A DNA stretch of 64,000 nucleotides, from assembly GCF_000820515.1 (NCBI RefSeq), contig NZ_JXDG01000033.1:29066-93065 (forward strand), given 5' to 3'. Position 1 is the stretch's first letter; each line of letters starts with the position of its first letter. Under the pieces are notes generated by a model that was not told the origin of the DNA, did no database searches, and saw nothing but the letters and a program-made list of their open reading frames with translations. The stretch comes from Pseudomonas batumici. Its GTDB lineage: Bacteria; Pseudomonadota; Gammaproteobacteria; Pseudomonadales; Pseudomonadaceae. Of the stretch, positions 44,512-53,701 are shown piece by piece. A program made the position numbers and the translations under genes.

Positions 44512-45336
44512 ATGACAAAGGTCACAGTGGTTATTGGTGCCGGCTCCATCGGACAAGCCATCGCCCGGCGGGTCAGCGCGGGCAAGCACGTCCTGCTGGC
44601 GGACCTGCGGGAAGAGAACGCGGCAGCCGCGGCCAAGGTGCTCAGTGATGCCGGATTCGAGGTCACCACGACGAGTGTCGATGTCTCTTCACGGGCGTCG
44701 GTTCAGACATTGGTAAAGACCGCCACCGCCATCGGCGACATTACCGGCGTCATTCACGCCGCCGGGGTATCGCCCTCCCAAGCCCCTCCCGCGACGATCC
44801 TGCGGGTGGACCTTTATGGCACGGCGCTGGTGCTGGAAGCGTTCGGCAACGTGATCGCCAAGGGCGGCTCCGCCATCGTCATCGCCTCGCAATCCGGTCA
44901 CCGTCTGCCCGCGTTGACGCCGGAGCAGAACAAGGCGCTGGCGCTGACACCCGCCGACGAACTGCTGGCGCTGCCGATGCTGCAACCCGACCAGGTAACG
45001 GACCCACTGAATGCATACCAGATCTCCAAGCGCGGCAACTCCCTGCGGGTCATGGCCGAAGCGGTGCGCTGGGGCAAACGCGGTGCGCGGGTCAACACCA
45101 TCAGCCCGGGCATCATCTTTACCCCATTGGCCAGGGACGAGCTGTCGGGCCCACGGGGTGAAGGCTACCGGCGCATGATCGAGTCCTGTGCCGCGAAACG
45201 CGGCGGCACGCCCGACGAAGTCGGTGCGCTCGGCGCGCTGCTGATGGGGCCGGAAGGCACCTTCATCACCGGGAGTGATTTCCTGATGGATGGAGGGGTT
45301 ACCGCGCAGTACTGGTTTGGGGAGCACTTTCAGTAA
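44512..45336 (+). CDS. Short-chain dehydrogenase/reductase
   Basis: This 274-residue SDR begins MTKVTVVIGAGSIGQAIARR, so the cofactor loop is GAGSIGQ. It has VIHAAGVSPSQ (AAG motif), IVIASQSGH with the catalytic serine region, and YQISKRGN for Tyr/Lys. The late FITGSDFLMDGGVTAQYWFG is typical. The ATG at 44512 is favoured by GGAGAA 6-8 nt upstream; an ATG two codons earlier is too close. It lies 150 bp after the CMD gene on the same strand. Confidence 0.9.
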   Translation: MTKVTVVIGAGSIGQAIARRVSAGKHVLLADLREENAAAAAKVLSDAGFEVTTTSVDVSSRASVQTLVKTATAIGDITGVIHAAGVSPSQAPPATILRVDLYGTALVLEAFGNVIAKGGSAIVIASQSGHRLPALTPEQNKALALTPADELLALPMLQPDQVTDPLNAYQISKRGNSLRVMAEAVRWGKRGARVNTISPGIIFTPLARDELSGPRGEGYRRMIESCAAKRGGTPDEVGALGALLMGPEGTFITGSDFLMDGGVTAQYWFGEHFQ

Positions 45337-45366
45337 GTATCCTGGCCTCAGCCCGGCACCCGAGGC

Positions 45367-46290
45367 TCAGGACGCCGTCAGAAACTCGCGATACTGCTCC
45401 GCCGTCCGTTCCGGCCGCTCGACCATCGGCAGATGCCCCACCCCGTCCCAGCACTCCAGGCGCGCATGGGGAATGCCTGCGATCCAGGTTTGCGCGCTGG
45501 CCACGGGGACCATCCGGTCCTCACGCCCCCACAACAGCAAGGTCGGCACACGGACATTGTTCAGCCAGGGCTCCATGCGCGGACTGCCATGGAAATCGTC
45601 GAAGATTTCCGCAAGCTCCGAACGCCGCTTGATATAGGTGTTCGACTCCGCCGCCAGCAACACGCCCGGTATCCAGGGCGGCGAAGCCATGGTCATGGCA
45701 AAGAACCGATCGAACTCCGCCCGCGAGTGGATAAGAAAAGGGTTCTTGCCTTGATTGACCAACTCTTCCACTTCATTGGGCTGCGGCAGGTTGACGCCCA
45801 CGGGGCCCATCAACGCCAGGGACAACACCCGTTCCGGGTAATGCGCCGCCAGCCAGGTGGCGACGTAGGCCCCCATGGAGCTGCCGACCGCATGCACCTT
45901 GTCGATGCCACTGGCGTCCAGCAGTTCGATCATGCGTTGCGCCTGGGCCCCGATGCTGTAGTCACCGCCCGGTTCGAAGCCGCTTTTGCCGTGCCCGGCC
46001 AGGTCGGGAATGATCACGGGGTGATCGGCAACGAAATAGCGCGCGAAACGTATCCAGAGGTTCTTGTCGGCACTGAAGCCGTGGATCATCAACAGGGGCG
46101 GCGTATTGCGACTGGCCCCGCCCTGGAAGGTCGCCAGGGTCATCCGCTCAATCGCCACCGGGATTTCCTTCAAGCGCGAGAGTCGCGCTTCCAGCCGCGT
46201 AATCAGGTCGAACAACAGCCCGCCCACACGTGGATAGGTCCACCATCCCCAAACGACGACAATGGCTATCAGGGCAAGGATCAAGAGCAT
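45367..46290 (-). CDS. Membrane-anchored alpha/beta hydrolase
   Basis: This 307-residue protein has an N-terminal membrane anchor (MLLILALIAIVVVWGWWTY) and an alpha/beta-hydrolase domain. MIHGFSADKNLW forms the oxyanion turn near 68, the nucleophile is in VGSSMGAYV near 137, and the late acid and histidine are in LLWGREDRMV and DGVGHLPMVE. Relatives are lipases or esterases. The ATG has GGAGGAA upstream. The ICMT-like gene lies 129 bp upstream on the same strand; lipid or prenyl-group modification is a possible shared theme. Confidence 0.88.
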   Translation of the reverse strand: MLLILALIAIVVVWGWWTYPRVGGLLFDLITRLEARLSRLKEIPVAIERMTLATFQGGASRNTPPLLMIHGFSADKNLWIRFARYFVADHPVIIPDLAGHGKSGFEPGGDYSIGAQAQRMIELLDASGIDKVHAVGSSMGAYVATWLAAHYPERVLSLALMGPVGVNLPQPNEVEELVNQGKNPFLIHSRAEFDRFFAMTMASPPWIPGVLLAAESNTYIKRRSELAEIFDDFHGSPRMEPWLNNVRVPTLLLWGREDRMVPVASAQTWIAGIPHARLECWDGVGHLPMVERPERTAEQYREFLTAS

Positions 46291-46418
46291 CGGGGTTCCT
46301 CCGGAACGGGGTTCGCAAGACCGCTCTCCGCGCGGCCATTCGGGAAATACAAGCAGAACGGACTCAAGTCATCAAGAGCATCTGTTCCCGGAGACCGCGC
46401 CCCTTCTCGCGCAGCGGC

Positions 46419-47078
46419 TCAATAAACCCAGGGCAGCAGGCGCCAGGTGCGTGAACGATAAGCCTCGTATTCCTCGCCAAACTCGGCCTTGAGCAGGGCC
46501 TCCTCCGAGCGCATGCGCGCGATCAGCGGGATCAGCGTCAACGCCGTCAGCAACACCCCGACGCCGGAGCGGAAAGCCAGCGCCCAGCCCAGCGAGTTGA
46601 CCAGCAGCCCGAGGTAGCTCGGGTTGCGCAGGGTTCGATAGATACCGGTCGTCACCAGCCGGTGCCCCGGCTGAATGGCCACCAGCCCGCTGAAACGCTT
46701 GCCCAGCACAAACACCGGCCACATCCGCAGCACGCCACCGACGATAAACAGCAGCACGCCGACCCAACGCATACCTTCACCACCAAAGGTCCACCAGCCC
46801 AGGCGATCCGTCCAGGGCGCCAGTACCACCAGCAGCAAGCCTAGGCCGCCTATGGCCGGGATCACCCAGCGATTGCCGCGATCCTCGCGCACGCCGGAGC
46901 TGAGATTGCCTTCGGTGAACAGCGCCGAGCCCGCCAACAGCAGGGTCACCACGGCGATCACCAGCAAGGGTGGCCGGGACATGAACGCCGTCCAGCCACC
47001 AAATGCCCACACTGCCAGCCCGAGATAGGCCAGCGTCGCCGCGATGCTGAAAAACGCCAAGCGCAGTGAGACTTTCAT
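46419..47078 (-). CDS. Isoprenylcysteine carboxyl methyltransferase (ICMT)-family membrane protein
   Basis: This 219-residue protein has five to six membrane helices and the ICMT/PEMT C-terminal signature GHRLVTTGIYRTLRNPSYLG, followed by a charged EEALLKAEFGEEYEAYRSRT helix, which binds SAM. Bacterial members methylate unknown, probably lipophilic, substrates in the inner membrane. The start has GAGGA upstream. The promoter is probably in the gap 47079-47330 shared with the divergent transporter genes. Confidence 0.88.
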   Translation of the reverse strand: MKVSLRLAFFSIAATLAYLGLAVWAFGGWTAFMSRPPLLVIAVVTLLLAGSALFTEGNLSSGVREDRGNRWVIPAIGGLGLLLVVLAPWTDRLGWWTFGGEGMRWVGVLLFIVGGVLRMWPVFVLGKRFSGLVAIQPGHRLVTTGIYRTLRNPSYLGLLVNSLGWALAFRSGVGVLLTALTLIPLIARMRSEEALLKAEFGEEYEAYRSRTWRLLPWVY

Positions 47079-47330
47079 GCTGTCCTCGACATCGATAGAG
47101 CTAATGTTTTCAGTCTAGAAGCATCTCCGGCCTGATCGGAAATGATCACCCGCTCGGGCAATGGGAAGCCATCGCAGGACGAAAACGCTCTAGAACAAGG
47201 GTTCCGCGAAGTACCCGGAAAATCTACTTATTCTATAAAAGCATCAATAAATTCTTTTATATTCTTTTATTGTTTATTCGTGGACTGCAAGACTCGGCAC
47301 CAGAATCATCCATCAAGTGTTGAGATCGCC

Positions 47331-48137
47331 ATGAAAAAATTGACTGCCCTCACTGCCCTCACCCTCGCCGTCCTCTCGGGGTTGGCCCATGCCGACCGCC
47401 TGGAAGACATCAAGAAATCCGGCGTCTTGCGCGTCGCCTCGTTCGACAGCAACCCGCCTTTCGGCTTCATCGATGCCAAGAGCAAACAGATCGAAGGCCT
47501 GGACGTGGACTACGCCAAGGCCATCGCCGACAAGCTCGGGGTCAAGCTCCAGCTGCAACCGACCAACCCGGCCAACCGTGTACCGCTGCTGGTGGCCAAC
47601 AAGGTGGACCTGGTCCTGGCCAACTTCACCATCACCCCGGAGCGCGCCGAACAGGTCAACTTCAGCATTCCCTACTTCAGTTCCGGCCAGCAGTTCATCG
47701 TCAAGAAAGGCACCCTCAAGTCCCAGGATGACCTGAACAAATGGCGAGTCGGCGTGGACAAGGGCACGGTCAACGAAGGTGTGCTGCGGGAGAAATTCCC
47801 GGGGGCGAAAGTCGTTGCCTACGACGACACCCCGTTCGCCTTCACCGCCTTGCGCAACGGCAACGTCCAGGCCATTACCCAGGACGGTCCGAAGCTGATC
47901 GGCCTGCTGGCCAACGTCCCGGACAAGGACAAGTACGAGGTTCCGCCCTTCACCATCTCCAATGACCTGATTGGCGTCGGCCTGCCCAAGGGCGAGGCCG
48001 CCCTGACCGAAGTGGTCAACCAGACGCTGGTGGAGCTGGAAAGCAAGGGCCAGGCGCAGAAGATCTACGACACCTGGTTCGGCCCGGACACCAAGACGCC
48101 GCTGACCCGCCTGTACAAGATCGGCGACAAGAGCTGA
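47331..48137 (+). CDS. Amino-acid-type ABC transporter substrate-binding protein
   Basis: This 268-residue periplasmic binding protein (SBP_bac_3) has a signal peptide (MKKLTALTALTLAVLSGLAH, cleavage after HA-D). The mature part starts LEDIKKSGVLRVASFDSNPP, contains DLVLANFTITPERAEQVNFS and ends YDTWFGPDTKTPL. The ligand is a polar amino acid or a related small molecule. The ATG at 47331 lies right before the signal peptide. A strong terminator hairpin follows, then two permease genes, so this is the highly expressed first gene of the operon. Confidence 0.92.
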   Translation: MKKLTALTALTLAVLSGLAHADRLEDIKKSGVLRVASFDSNPPFGFIDAKSKQIEGLDVDYAKAIADKLGVKLQLQPTNPANRVPLLVANKVDLVLANFTITPERAEQVNFSIPYFSSGQQFIVKKGTLKSQDDLNKWRVGVDKGTVNEGVLREKFPGAKVVAYDDTPFAFTALRNGNVQAITQDGPKLIGLLANVPDKDKYEVPPFTISNDLIGVGLPKGEAALTEVVNQTLVELESKGQAQKIYDTWFGPDTKTPLTRLYKIGDKS

Positions 48138-48162
48138 TCGCCGACCCCGCCGCATACCCACG

Positions 48163-48190
48163 GCCCGCGCGGTTTTCCGCGCGGGCTCTT
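48163..48190 (+). terminator. Intra-operon terminator after the binding-protein gene
   Basis: GCCCGCGCGG (48163-48172), TTTT loop, CCGCGCGGGC (48177-48186) and then TCTTT form a perfect 10-bp stem. It probably raises the ratio of binding protein to permease by partial read-through. Confidence 0.8.
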
Positions 48191-48216
48191 TGTATTCTGG
48201 ATGGACACCGTGATTG

Positions 48217-48945
48217 ATGTTTGGTGAATTACTGGGCCCGCAGTACCTGAAGTGGCTGTTCGATGGATTTCTCCTCACCCTGACCCTGTCTGTCGCGGTC
48301 TGCCTGATCGCCACCGGGCTCGGTTTCCTGGTCTGCCTGGCACGCCTGGGCAGCTCGCGCCTGGCGTCCTGGCCGGCACGAGCCTACCTGGCGTTGTTTC
48401 GCAACACGCCGCTGCTGGTACAGTTGTTCTTCTGGTATTTCGGCGTCAGCGCCCTGCTGCCTGAAGACCTGGTGAGCTGGCTGAACCTGCCCCATGAGCT
48501 GAACCTGGCCCGGCTGGACATCAGTTGGCCGTCCTTCGAGTTCATCGCCGGGTTCTGGGGACTGACGCTCTATACCTCGGCCTTTATCGCCGAAGAGTTT
48601 CGCGCCGGCGTCGCCTCGGTTCGCCCGCATCAGCGCGAGGCGGGCCTGGCCATGGGCCTGCGACCGGCGCAGGTCTGGCTTTATATCGTGTTGCCCCAGG
48701 CCCTGCGCACCGCCCTCGGGCCCTTGCTGGGGCAGTACATGAACGCGCTGAAGAACTCCTCGCTGACCATGGCCATCGGCCTCGCCGAGCTGTCCTACGC
48801 CTCGCGCCAGGTGGAGACCGAAACCTTCAAGACCTTCCAGTCCTTCGGTTTCGCCACCCTGCTCTACATCCTCGGCATCGCGCTGATCGAAGCGACCGGA
48901 CAATGGATCCGCCAGACCAAACGTTATCGGCAGGGAGCCGCGTGA
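48217..48945 (+). CDS. Amino-acid ABC transporter permease (first)
   Basis: This 242-residue HisM/GltJ-type permease has an FRNTPLLVQLFFWYFGVSAL segment, typical of polar-amino-acid permeases, and the EAA loop REAGLAMGLRPAQVWLYIVL near 146. It has about five membrane helices and would pair with the next permease. An ATG at 48217 or the TTG just before it could be the start. The gene lies after the terminator of the binding-protein gene; 3 bp separate it from the second permease. Confidence 0.92.
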   Translation: MFGELLGPQYLKWLFDGFLLTLTLSVAVCLIATGLGFLVCLARLGSSRLASWPARAYLALFRNTPLLVQLFFWYFGVSALLPEDLVSWLNLPHELNLARLDISWPSFEFIAGFWGLTLYTSAFIAEEFRAGVASVRPHQREAGLAMGLRPAQVWLYIVLPQALRTALGPLLGQYMNALKNSSLTMAIGLAELSYASRQVETETFKTFQSFGFATLLYILGIALIEATGQWIRQTKRYRQGAA

Positions 48946-48948
48946 GCC

Positions 48949-49635
48949 ATGGACTTTTCCGTTATCCGCGACAACCTCGACTACTTCCTGATCGGCGCCT
49001 ATCCCGACGGCCCCCTGGGCGGCGCGGCCCTGACCCTGGTGCTGAGCGTGCTGTCCGGAATTGCCGCCGCAGTCCTGGGCCTGGTGCTGGGCATTGCCCT
49101 GAGCACCCTCAAGGGCTGGCCACGGGGGATATTGATCGCCGTGCTGGGTTTCCTGCGGGCGATCCCGGTGCTGATGCTGATCTTCTGGAGTTACTTCCTG
49201 CTGCCGATCCTCTTCCACGTGGATATACCGGCGCTGTTCACCGTGGTCTGCGCCCTGTCGCTGATCGGCGGCGCTTACCTGGCGTACTCGGTCCACGCCG
49301 GTATCCAGAGCCTGCCGGACGGCCAATGGGCAGCCGCCCGCGCCCTCGGCATGCGCCCCGTGCAGGTGATGCGGCTGATCATCCTGCCGCAGGCCTTGCC
49401 GATCATGCTGCCCTCGTTCCTCAACCAGTGGATCTCGCTGATCAAGGACACCTCCCTGGCCTATGTGATCGGTGTCGGCGAGCTGTCCTTCGTGGCGACG
49501 CAGGTGAGCAACCGGGTCATGGTTCATCCCACGGAAATTTTCCTGTTCGTGGCGCTGGTGTATTTCGTGTTCTGTTCCAGCCTTGATCTGCTGGCCAATT
49601 TCGCGACTGGCAGACAGCAGGTGAAGCAACGTTGA
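48949..49635 (+). CDS. Amino-acid ABC transporter permease (second)
   Basis: This 228-residue permease has LGFLRAIPVLMLIFWSYFLL and an EAA loop reading WAAARALGMRPVQVMRLIIL. It has five membrane helices and would form a heterodimer with the upstream protein. The ATG lies 4 nt after the preceding stop. No ATP-binding subunit gene follows: the next gene is LysE on the opposite strand. So the transporter must use an ATPase encoded elsewhere. Confidence 0.92.
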   Translation: MDFSVIRDNLDYFLIGAYPDGPLGGAALTLVLSVLSGIAAAVLGLVLGIALSTLKGWPRGILIAVLGFLRAIPVLMLIFWSYFLLPILFHVDIPALFTVVCALSLIGGAYLAYSVHAGIQSLPDGQWAAARALGMRPVQVMRLIILPQALPIMLPSFLNQWISLIKDTSLAYVIGVGELSFVATQVSNRVMVHPTEIFLFVALVYFVFCSSLDLLANFATGRQQVKQR

Positions 49636-49724
49636 TCACACGCGCCTGAACACGGATTTCGGCTGCACTTACCTGTCGGCATAGGGAGACGGGAGATCAC
49701 TCATTTTCTTTCCGTCAAACAAGT

Positions 49725-50342
49725 TCAGGCGAAGACCTGTTCAGCCAGCAATCCCATCGCGATGACGATCATGATTGCCCCGGAGCAACGGCTGACGATT
49801 TTCGCCGCGCTTGGCCGGGTCTGTAGCACCGCCTGGGCACTGAAACCGACCAGCAGATAGACCAGACCGCAGCTGAGCGCATGGAGCAGACCCAGGGCGA
49901 TGATTTGCGCCGGGATTGACCAGGCCGCCAGCGGGTCGGTGAATTGCGGCAGGAGCGCCAGGAACAGAAGGAAAACCTTGGGGTTCAAGCCACTCACGCA
50001 AGCCCCTTTCAAGGCCCAGCGCGACCACGAGTCGGAGTCCTGTGCCTGCCCGGCCTCGGGCACCGCAGGCTGGCGAAGCATGTTGATGCCCAACCAGAGC
50101 AGATAGGCGGATCCCGCGACGGTGAGCACCGTGAGCACCAGCGGACTCCGGGCGACCAGACCGCCCACGCCGGCTGCCACAACGACCGTCGCAGCCAGGT
50201 GACCGGAGAGCAACCCACCCACGGCCGGAATCACCAGTCGCCCACGCATTCCCGCGGAAATCGCGTAGGCCCAATCCACTCCGGGCGTAATAACGAATAG
50301 AAACGACACCGCCCAAAATGCGGCCAGGACACTGATTGTCAT
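49725..50342 (-). CDS. LysE/RhtB-family exporter
   Basis: This 205-residue protein has about six membrane helices. The family signature near the N-terminus reads FLFVITPGVDWAYAISAGMR. The central GACVSGLNPKVFLLFLALLP is the other conserved block. It would export an amino acid or homoserine lactone-like metabolite from the cytoplasm. The start has AAGG upstream. It diverges from an Lrp/AsnC gene, the usual arrangement in which Lrp senses the exported amino acid and controls the exporter. Confidence 0.92.
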   Translation of the reverse strand: MTISVLAAFWAVSFLFVITPGVDWAYAISAGMRGRLVIPAVGGLLSGHLAATVVVAAGVGGLVARSPLVLTVLTVAGSAYLLWLGINMLRQPAVPEAGQAQDSDSWSRWALKGACVSGLNPKVFLLFLALLPQFTDPLAAWSIPAQIIALGLLHALSCGLVYLLVGFSAQAVLQTRPSAAKIVSRCSGAIMIVIAMGLLAEQVFA

Positions 50343-50535
50343 CTGAACTTACCTTCAACTTCATGGGGACCTTGCGAATCGCTGCCGGCGCGCAACACCC
50401 CATTTTCTATAGGCCGTCGACACGGTACCGGGGCTCGCAAGAGCGAAAACTGGCAGAAGAAGAATAAGGAAAGTCTGATAGGATTATCTTTCAAATATCC
50501 CAATGAAATAGCACTACAAGAGAAGGTTTTCCCCC

Positions 50536-50988
50536 TTGGACAGGACAGACAGGAAAATTCTTGCTGAGCTACAAGCTGACGGTCGACTCTCGGTCACTGA
50601 ACTGGCGGATCGAGTCGGGCTCAGTCTCTCGCCGTGTCATCGCCGGCTGCGAGCGCTCGAGGAGTCGGGGGTGATCGTGGGATACAGGGCCATTCTGGCC
50701 CCCAGTGAGTTGGGCCTGAATTTCTCCGCGATCGTTTTCGTCACCCTGCGCGAGGGGACCCGCCAGGCCGTCAGCGATTTCGAGGCGGCCTTGCCGGACA
50801 TTGCGCAAATCGTCGAGGCGCAAAGGCTCTTCGGCGACCCGGACTATATGCTGCATGTGATTACCCGGGACCTTCCGGCGTTCCAGCAACTCTACGATGA
50901 GCGATTGTCTTCGCTGCCCAATGTGCAGCGTCTCACCTCGACTCTGGTCATGAAGCGGGTTATTCAGGATCGGGTTCTTGCGTTGTAA
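50536..50988 (+). CDS. Lrp/AsnC-family regulator
   Basis: This 150-residue protein has an N-terminal helix-turn-helix (LSVTELADRVGLSLSPCHRR, about 18-37) and a C-terminal RAM domain with GDPDYMLHVITRD near 95. The start is a TTG at 50536: an in-frame TAG lies upstream, AGAAGG is placed 9 nt before it, and DRTDRKIL is the usual Lrp N-terminus. It is divergent from LysE, which it probably regulates in response to an amino acid. Confidence 0.92.
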   Translation: MDRTDRKILAELQADGRLSVTELADRVGLSLSPCHRRLRALEESGVIVGYRAILAPSELGLNFSAIVFVTLREGTRQAVSDFEAALPDIAQIVEAQRLFGDPDYMLHVITRDLPAFQQLYDERLSSLPNVQRLTSTLVMKRVIQDRVLAL

Positions 50989-51059
50989 TCGTCAGGGGCA
51001 GACCACGATATCGCCGCATGAAATATCAAGGTATCGCCCCCTATATGGTGTGGACGTGA

Positions 51060-52025
51060 TCAGGGCTGCACCTTGTTAACACAGGCGTCCAAAGCCGCTT
51101 TGGTTTCCAGCACTTTTGTGTAGGGAATATCTGCCTCGGGGGAAGCAATAAACGCTGACTTAGTAGAGATCGTCGCCAGAAGATCAACAGGTGTCTTGCC
51201 CAATTCAGGAATTTTCTTGATCGCCTCCTCGACTTTGAAGGCTCCGTCGTTCAGCGCCAGGATTTGTTTTTCTGTGATTTCAAACAGCTTGTCTTCAGTG
51301 ACCAGATCGATCGACAGCAGGAAGTTGACGGCTTCCTTCTTCGCTTCGGCATCCGTGTCGGCGTTCAGCGCTTGCCGGTATATGGCATAGCTCTCCGCGG
51401 GTTCGAGTGTCTTGAGGTTGGCGAGGTAGTCCTGATTGTACAAAACGGTGTTCAACTGGGACCGATTCTTGTCGATGACATCAAGGTTCGATATCAGAGT
51501 GCGGTACGTGAGGTTCTCCGGGAGCAACACGGCCAGTTCAGACAAACTTCGGTAGATGCAACGGCTGGCCGAACTGGATTTGGCGTAGAGGGAGGACTGC
51601 AAAGAGGGGTTTGCGTAAGCCTTGAGCCCCAACGCCGTACCGGCGATAGCTGCCGTTGCTTTGTACAGGTCGGAGTGAGCATTCGTCGCGACTCCAATAG
51701 CCGCTCCGGAGACAGCTGCAAGAGCGGTCGTGTCCGTACTGAACCGAAACTCGGCGGCTTGGTCCGCGCGCATGGCCTGCTGGGCCCCAAATTTGCGTGC
51801 CGCTTCTGCCGCCAATGAGACCTCTTGAGCAACGCCCGTATTGCCGTCCGTGGGTCGCGGCTTGCAACTCTTCACGTCGTTCTTGGCACTGTCCTTCTGC
51901 GCCGCATCGCCATGAATACAGAAACTATAAACTTCGGAGAATGTAGGCGACTTCAAAGAGGAAGAGCCACATGCGGTGAGCACAGGGATCAGCAGAGCAA
52001 GCAGAGCATTCTTCTTATATAGCAT
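51060..52025 (-). CDS. Putative lipoprotein of unknown function
   Basis: This 321-residue protein has a lipoprotein signal (LYKKNALLALLIPVLTACGS; lipobox LTAC) and a mostly helical mature part with a glycine/alanine-rich stretch ALAAVSGAAIGVATNAHS near 100. Conserved cysteines near 36, 54 and 155 could form disulphides. I recognise no domain. The start at 52025 removes four doubtful residues before the signal. It is single and faces away from the isochorismatase gene. Confidence 0.82.
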   Translation of the reverse strand: MLYKKNALLALLIPVLTACGSSSLKSPTFSEVYSFCIHGDAAQKDSAKNDVKSCKPRPTDGNTGVAQEVSLAAEAARKFGAQQAMRADQAAEFRFSTDTTALAAVSGAAIGVATNAHSDLYKATAAIAGTALGLKAYANPSLQSSLYAKSSSASRCIYRSLSELAVLLPENLTYRTLISNLDVIDKNRSQLNTVLYNQDYLANLKTLEPAESYAIYRQALNADTDAEAKKEAVNFLLSIDLVTEDKLFEITEKQILALNDGAFKVEEAIKKIPELGKTPVDLLATISTKSAFIASPEADIPYTKVLETKAALDACVNKVQP

Positions 52026-52345
52026 GACGCCATCCATGATCGCCCAGTGATGGCCAGAGGCTAGCTCACAGCCCTGTCGGTGTCCATGTCACTTACCAGC
52101 GGGCGTGGACTGACTTTGCCTGCGCAGATTTCGCGGTGCCCTCACCCGCCCCCAGGACAGTTCGCTTTCGTGAAGCTCGATTATGCCCGCAATGACACAG
52201 ATCTTGGCGAACGTGAGATTCGCATTGCATATTGAGAAATGCCAATAAATTGCTCCATAAATGGATCAATAATTTCCATTCAATCAGGTTTATCCCGGAT
52301 AAGGATTAATCAATGATGACTCCAACATCGCCGAGGAGACACATC
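52026..52345 (+). other. Intergenic region between lipoprotein and isochorismatase genes
   Basis: No gene is seen in these 320 bp. The right half turns AT-rich (TCCATAAATGGATCAATAAT, GGATAAGGATTAATC) and probably holds the promoter of the isochorismatase-like gene. Confidence 0.4.
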
Positions 52346-52930
52346 ATGACCTACGAAAAATTCAGTGCCGACAATGCCGCCCTGCTCCTGATCGATCACC
52401 AGGTCGGGACGATGGGGTGGGTGAAATCCATGCCCTTCGAAGAGCTGAAGCGCAACGCGCTGATGCTCGCCAAAACGGCCGCCATTCTGAAGATTCCAGT
52501 CGTCCTCACCTCCAGCATGGAAGAGTATGCCCAAGGACCGCTGCTCAGCGAACTGGAACAGATCCTGCCCGCCGAGTTTGCGTCCCGCATCAAGCGCCTG
52601 GGCATCGTCAACGCCATGGACGATGAGCATTTCGCCGCCGCCGTCAAGGCTACCGGCCGTAGAAAGCTCATCATTGCCGGGGTGACCAATGACGTCTGCA
52701 CCGTCTACCCCGCGCTGAGCCTGGTGCGCGATGGCTATGAGGTCCAGGTGGTGGCCGATGGCGGTGGCTCACCGAGTGTCATGGCCGATGACATCGCCCT
52801 GCGTCGAATGGACAAAGGCGGCGTGACGCTGACCTCTACCAACCAGTTGATCGCCGAACTCGCGGGTAGCTGGGCGACGCCGGAAGGTGGGCAACTGGTG
52901 CAAGTGCTGATGGAGGCGCTTCAAGGCTGA
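52346..52930 (+). CDS. YcaC-like isochorismatase-family hydrolase
   Basis: This 194-residue cysteine hydrolase has the catalytic set of the isochorismatase fold: D in LLLIDHQ near 19, K in SRIKRLG near 82 and C in GVTNDVCTVY near 114. The N-terminal DHQVGTMGWVKSMP is typical of the YcaC/nicotinamidase-like subgroup. The true substrate is unknown. The ATG at 52346 has AGGAGA upstream. It ends 5 bp before the ArsR-type gene on the other strand. Confidence 0.9.
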   Translation: MTYEKFSADNAALLLIDHQVGTMGWVKSMPFEELKRNALMLAKTAAILKIPVVLTSSMEEYAQGPLLSELEQILPAEFASRIKRLGIVNAMDDEHFAAAVKATGRRKLIIAGVTNDVCTVYPALSLVRDGYEVQVVADGGGSPSVMADDIALRRMDKGGVTLTSTNQLIAELAGSWATPEGGQLVQVLMEALQG

Positions 52931-52935
52931 GCGAT

Positions 52936-53628
52936 TCAGCCGCCCTGCAAACCAAATGCTTTCGCCAGGCTCTTCTCTCCCTTCGCCGTCAAGCTCAGGG
53001 CCCTGGAGTCGAGATGGCGATTCACCCAACCGCGCTTGAGCAGCAGCTCCAGAAGGGCTGCGCCCAGCGCACCGCCGATATGGGGTGAGCGCTCGCTCCA
53101 GTCCAGGCAGGGATAGGCCAGGCGCCTGCGCTGACGCGATACGGCGTCGACGTCGATACCCACCCGCGCCAGCAAGGTTGCGCCCTTTTCGGTGAGGACA
53201 TAGTCCTTGCCCTGCTCTTCAATCCAGCTTGCCTGCAGCAAGGCGTCATGAAGCTTGACCGCGACTTCACCGGCGATATGGTCATAACAGGTTCTGGCCT
53301 GCTTCAAGGCCGAAGGTGTGCTGGGCTGGAACGGCGCCACGTTGCGCTCAGTGATCGATAACAACGCCTCCAGCGCCTGCGCGACCCGGGCGTTGGCCAG
53401 GCGGTAGTAGCGATGCCGGCCCTGAACCAGCATCTCCACCAGGCCTTGTTCACGCAAACGCAAGAAATGACCGCTGGCGGTGGACGCGCCGATGTCAGCC
53501 ACGGCGGCCAGTTCCGTGGCCGTGCGCGCGTGACCGTCCAGCAGACTGCAGAGCATCCGCGATCGGGCCGGGTCGGCAATGGCACCAGCCACCGCCGCCA
53601 GAGAAAGATCAGCCGCTTCTACATCCAT
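52936..53628 (-). CDS. ArsR-family winged-helix regulator
   Basis: This 230-residue protein has an ArsR-type helix-turn-helix (ATELAAVADIGASTASGHFL near 37-56) and a wing with GRHRYYRLANARV. It is about twice the size of a classical ArsR, with an extra C-terminal winged-helix-like part (YVLTEKGATLLARVGID). No metal-binding cysteine pair is seen, so the signal is unlikely to be arsenic. The ATG at 53628 has GGGGAGG upstream. It diverges from an MFS gene that it probably represses. Confidence 0.9.
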   Translation of the reverse strand: MDVEAADLSLAAVAGAIADPARSRMLCSLLDGHARTATELAAVADIGASTASGHFLRLREQGLVEMLVQGRHRYYRLANARVAQALEALLSITERNVAPFQPSTPSALKQARTCYDHIAGEVAVKLHDALLQASWIEEQGKDYVLTEKGATLLARVGIDVDAVSRQRRRLAYPCLDWSERSPHIGGALGAALLELLLKRGWVNRHLDSRALSLTAKGEKSLAKAFGLQGG

Positions 53629-53701
53629 AGTTCGCACCTCCCCGAAGTATCCCTGTTCGTCAGCATCATACTGACGTTAAACCACCTGAAGGGACTCACC
53701 C

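Noticed and set aside
45433..46425. 330-codon frame on the plus strand
   Set aside because: Shadow of the alpha/beta hydrolase gene; arginine/histidine/glutamine-rich composition without motifs.
48229..49629. 466-codon frame on the minus strand
   Set aside because: Glutamine/histidine-rich shadow of the two ABC permease genes, with no recognisable domain.
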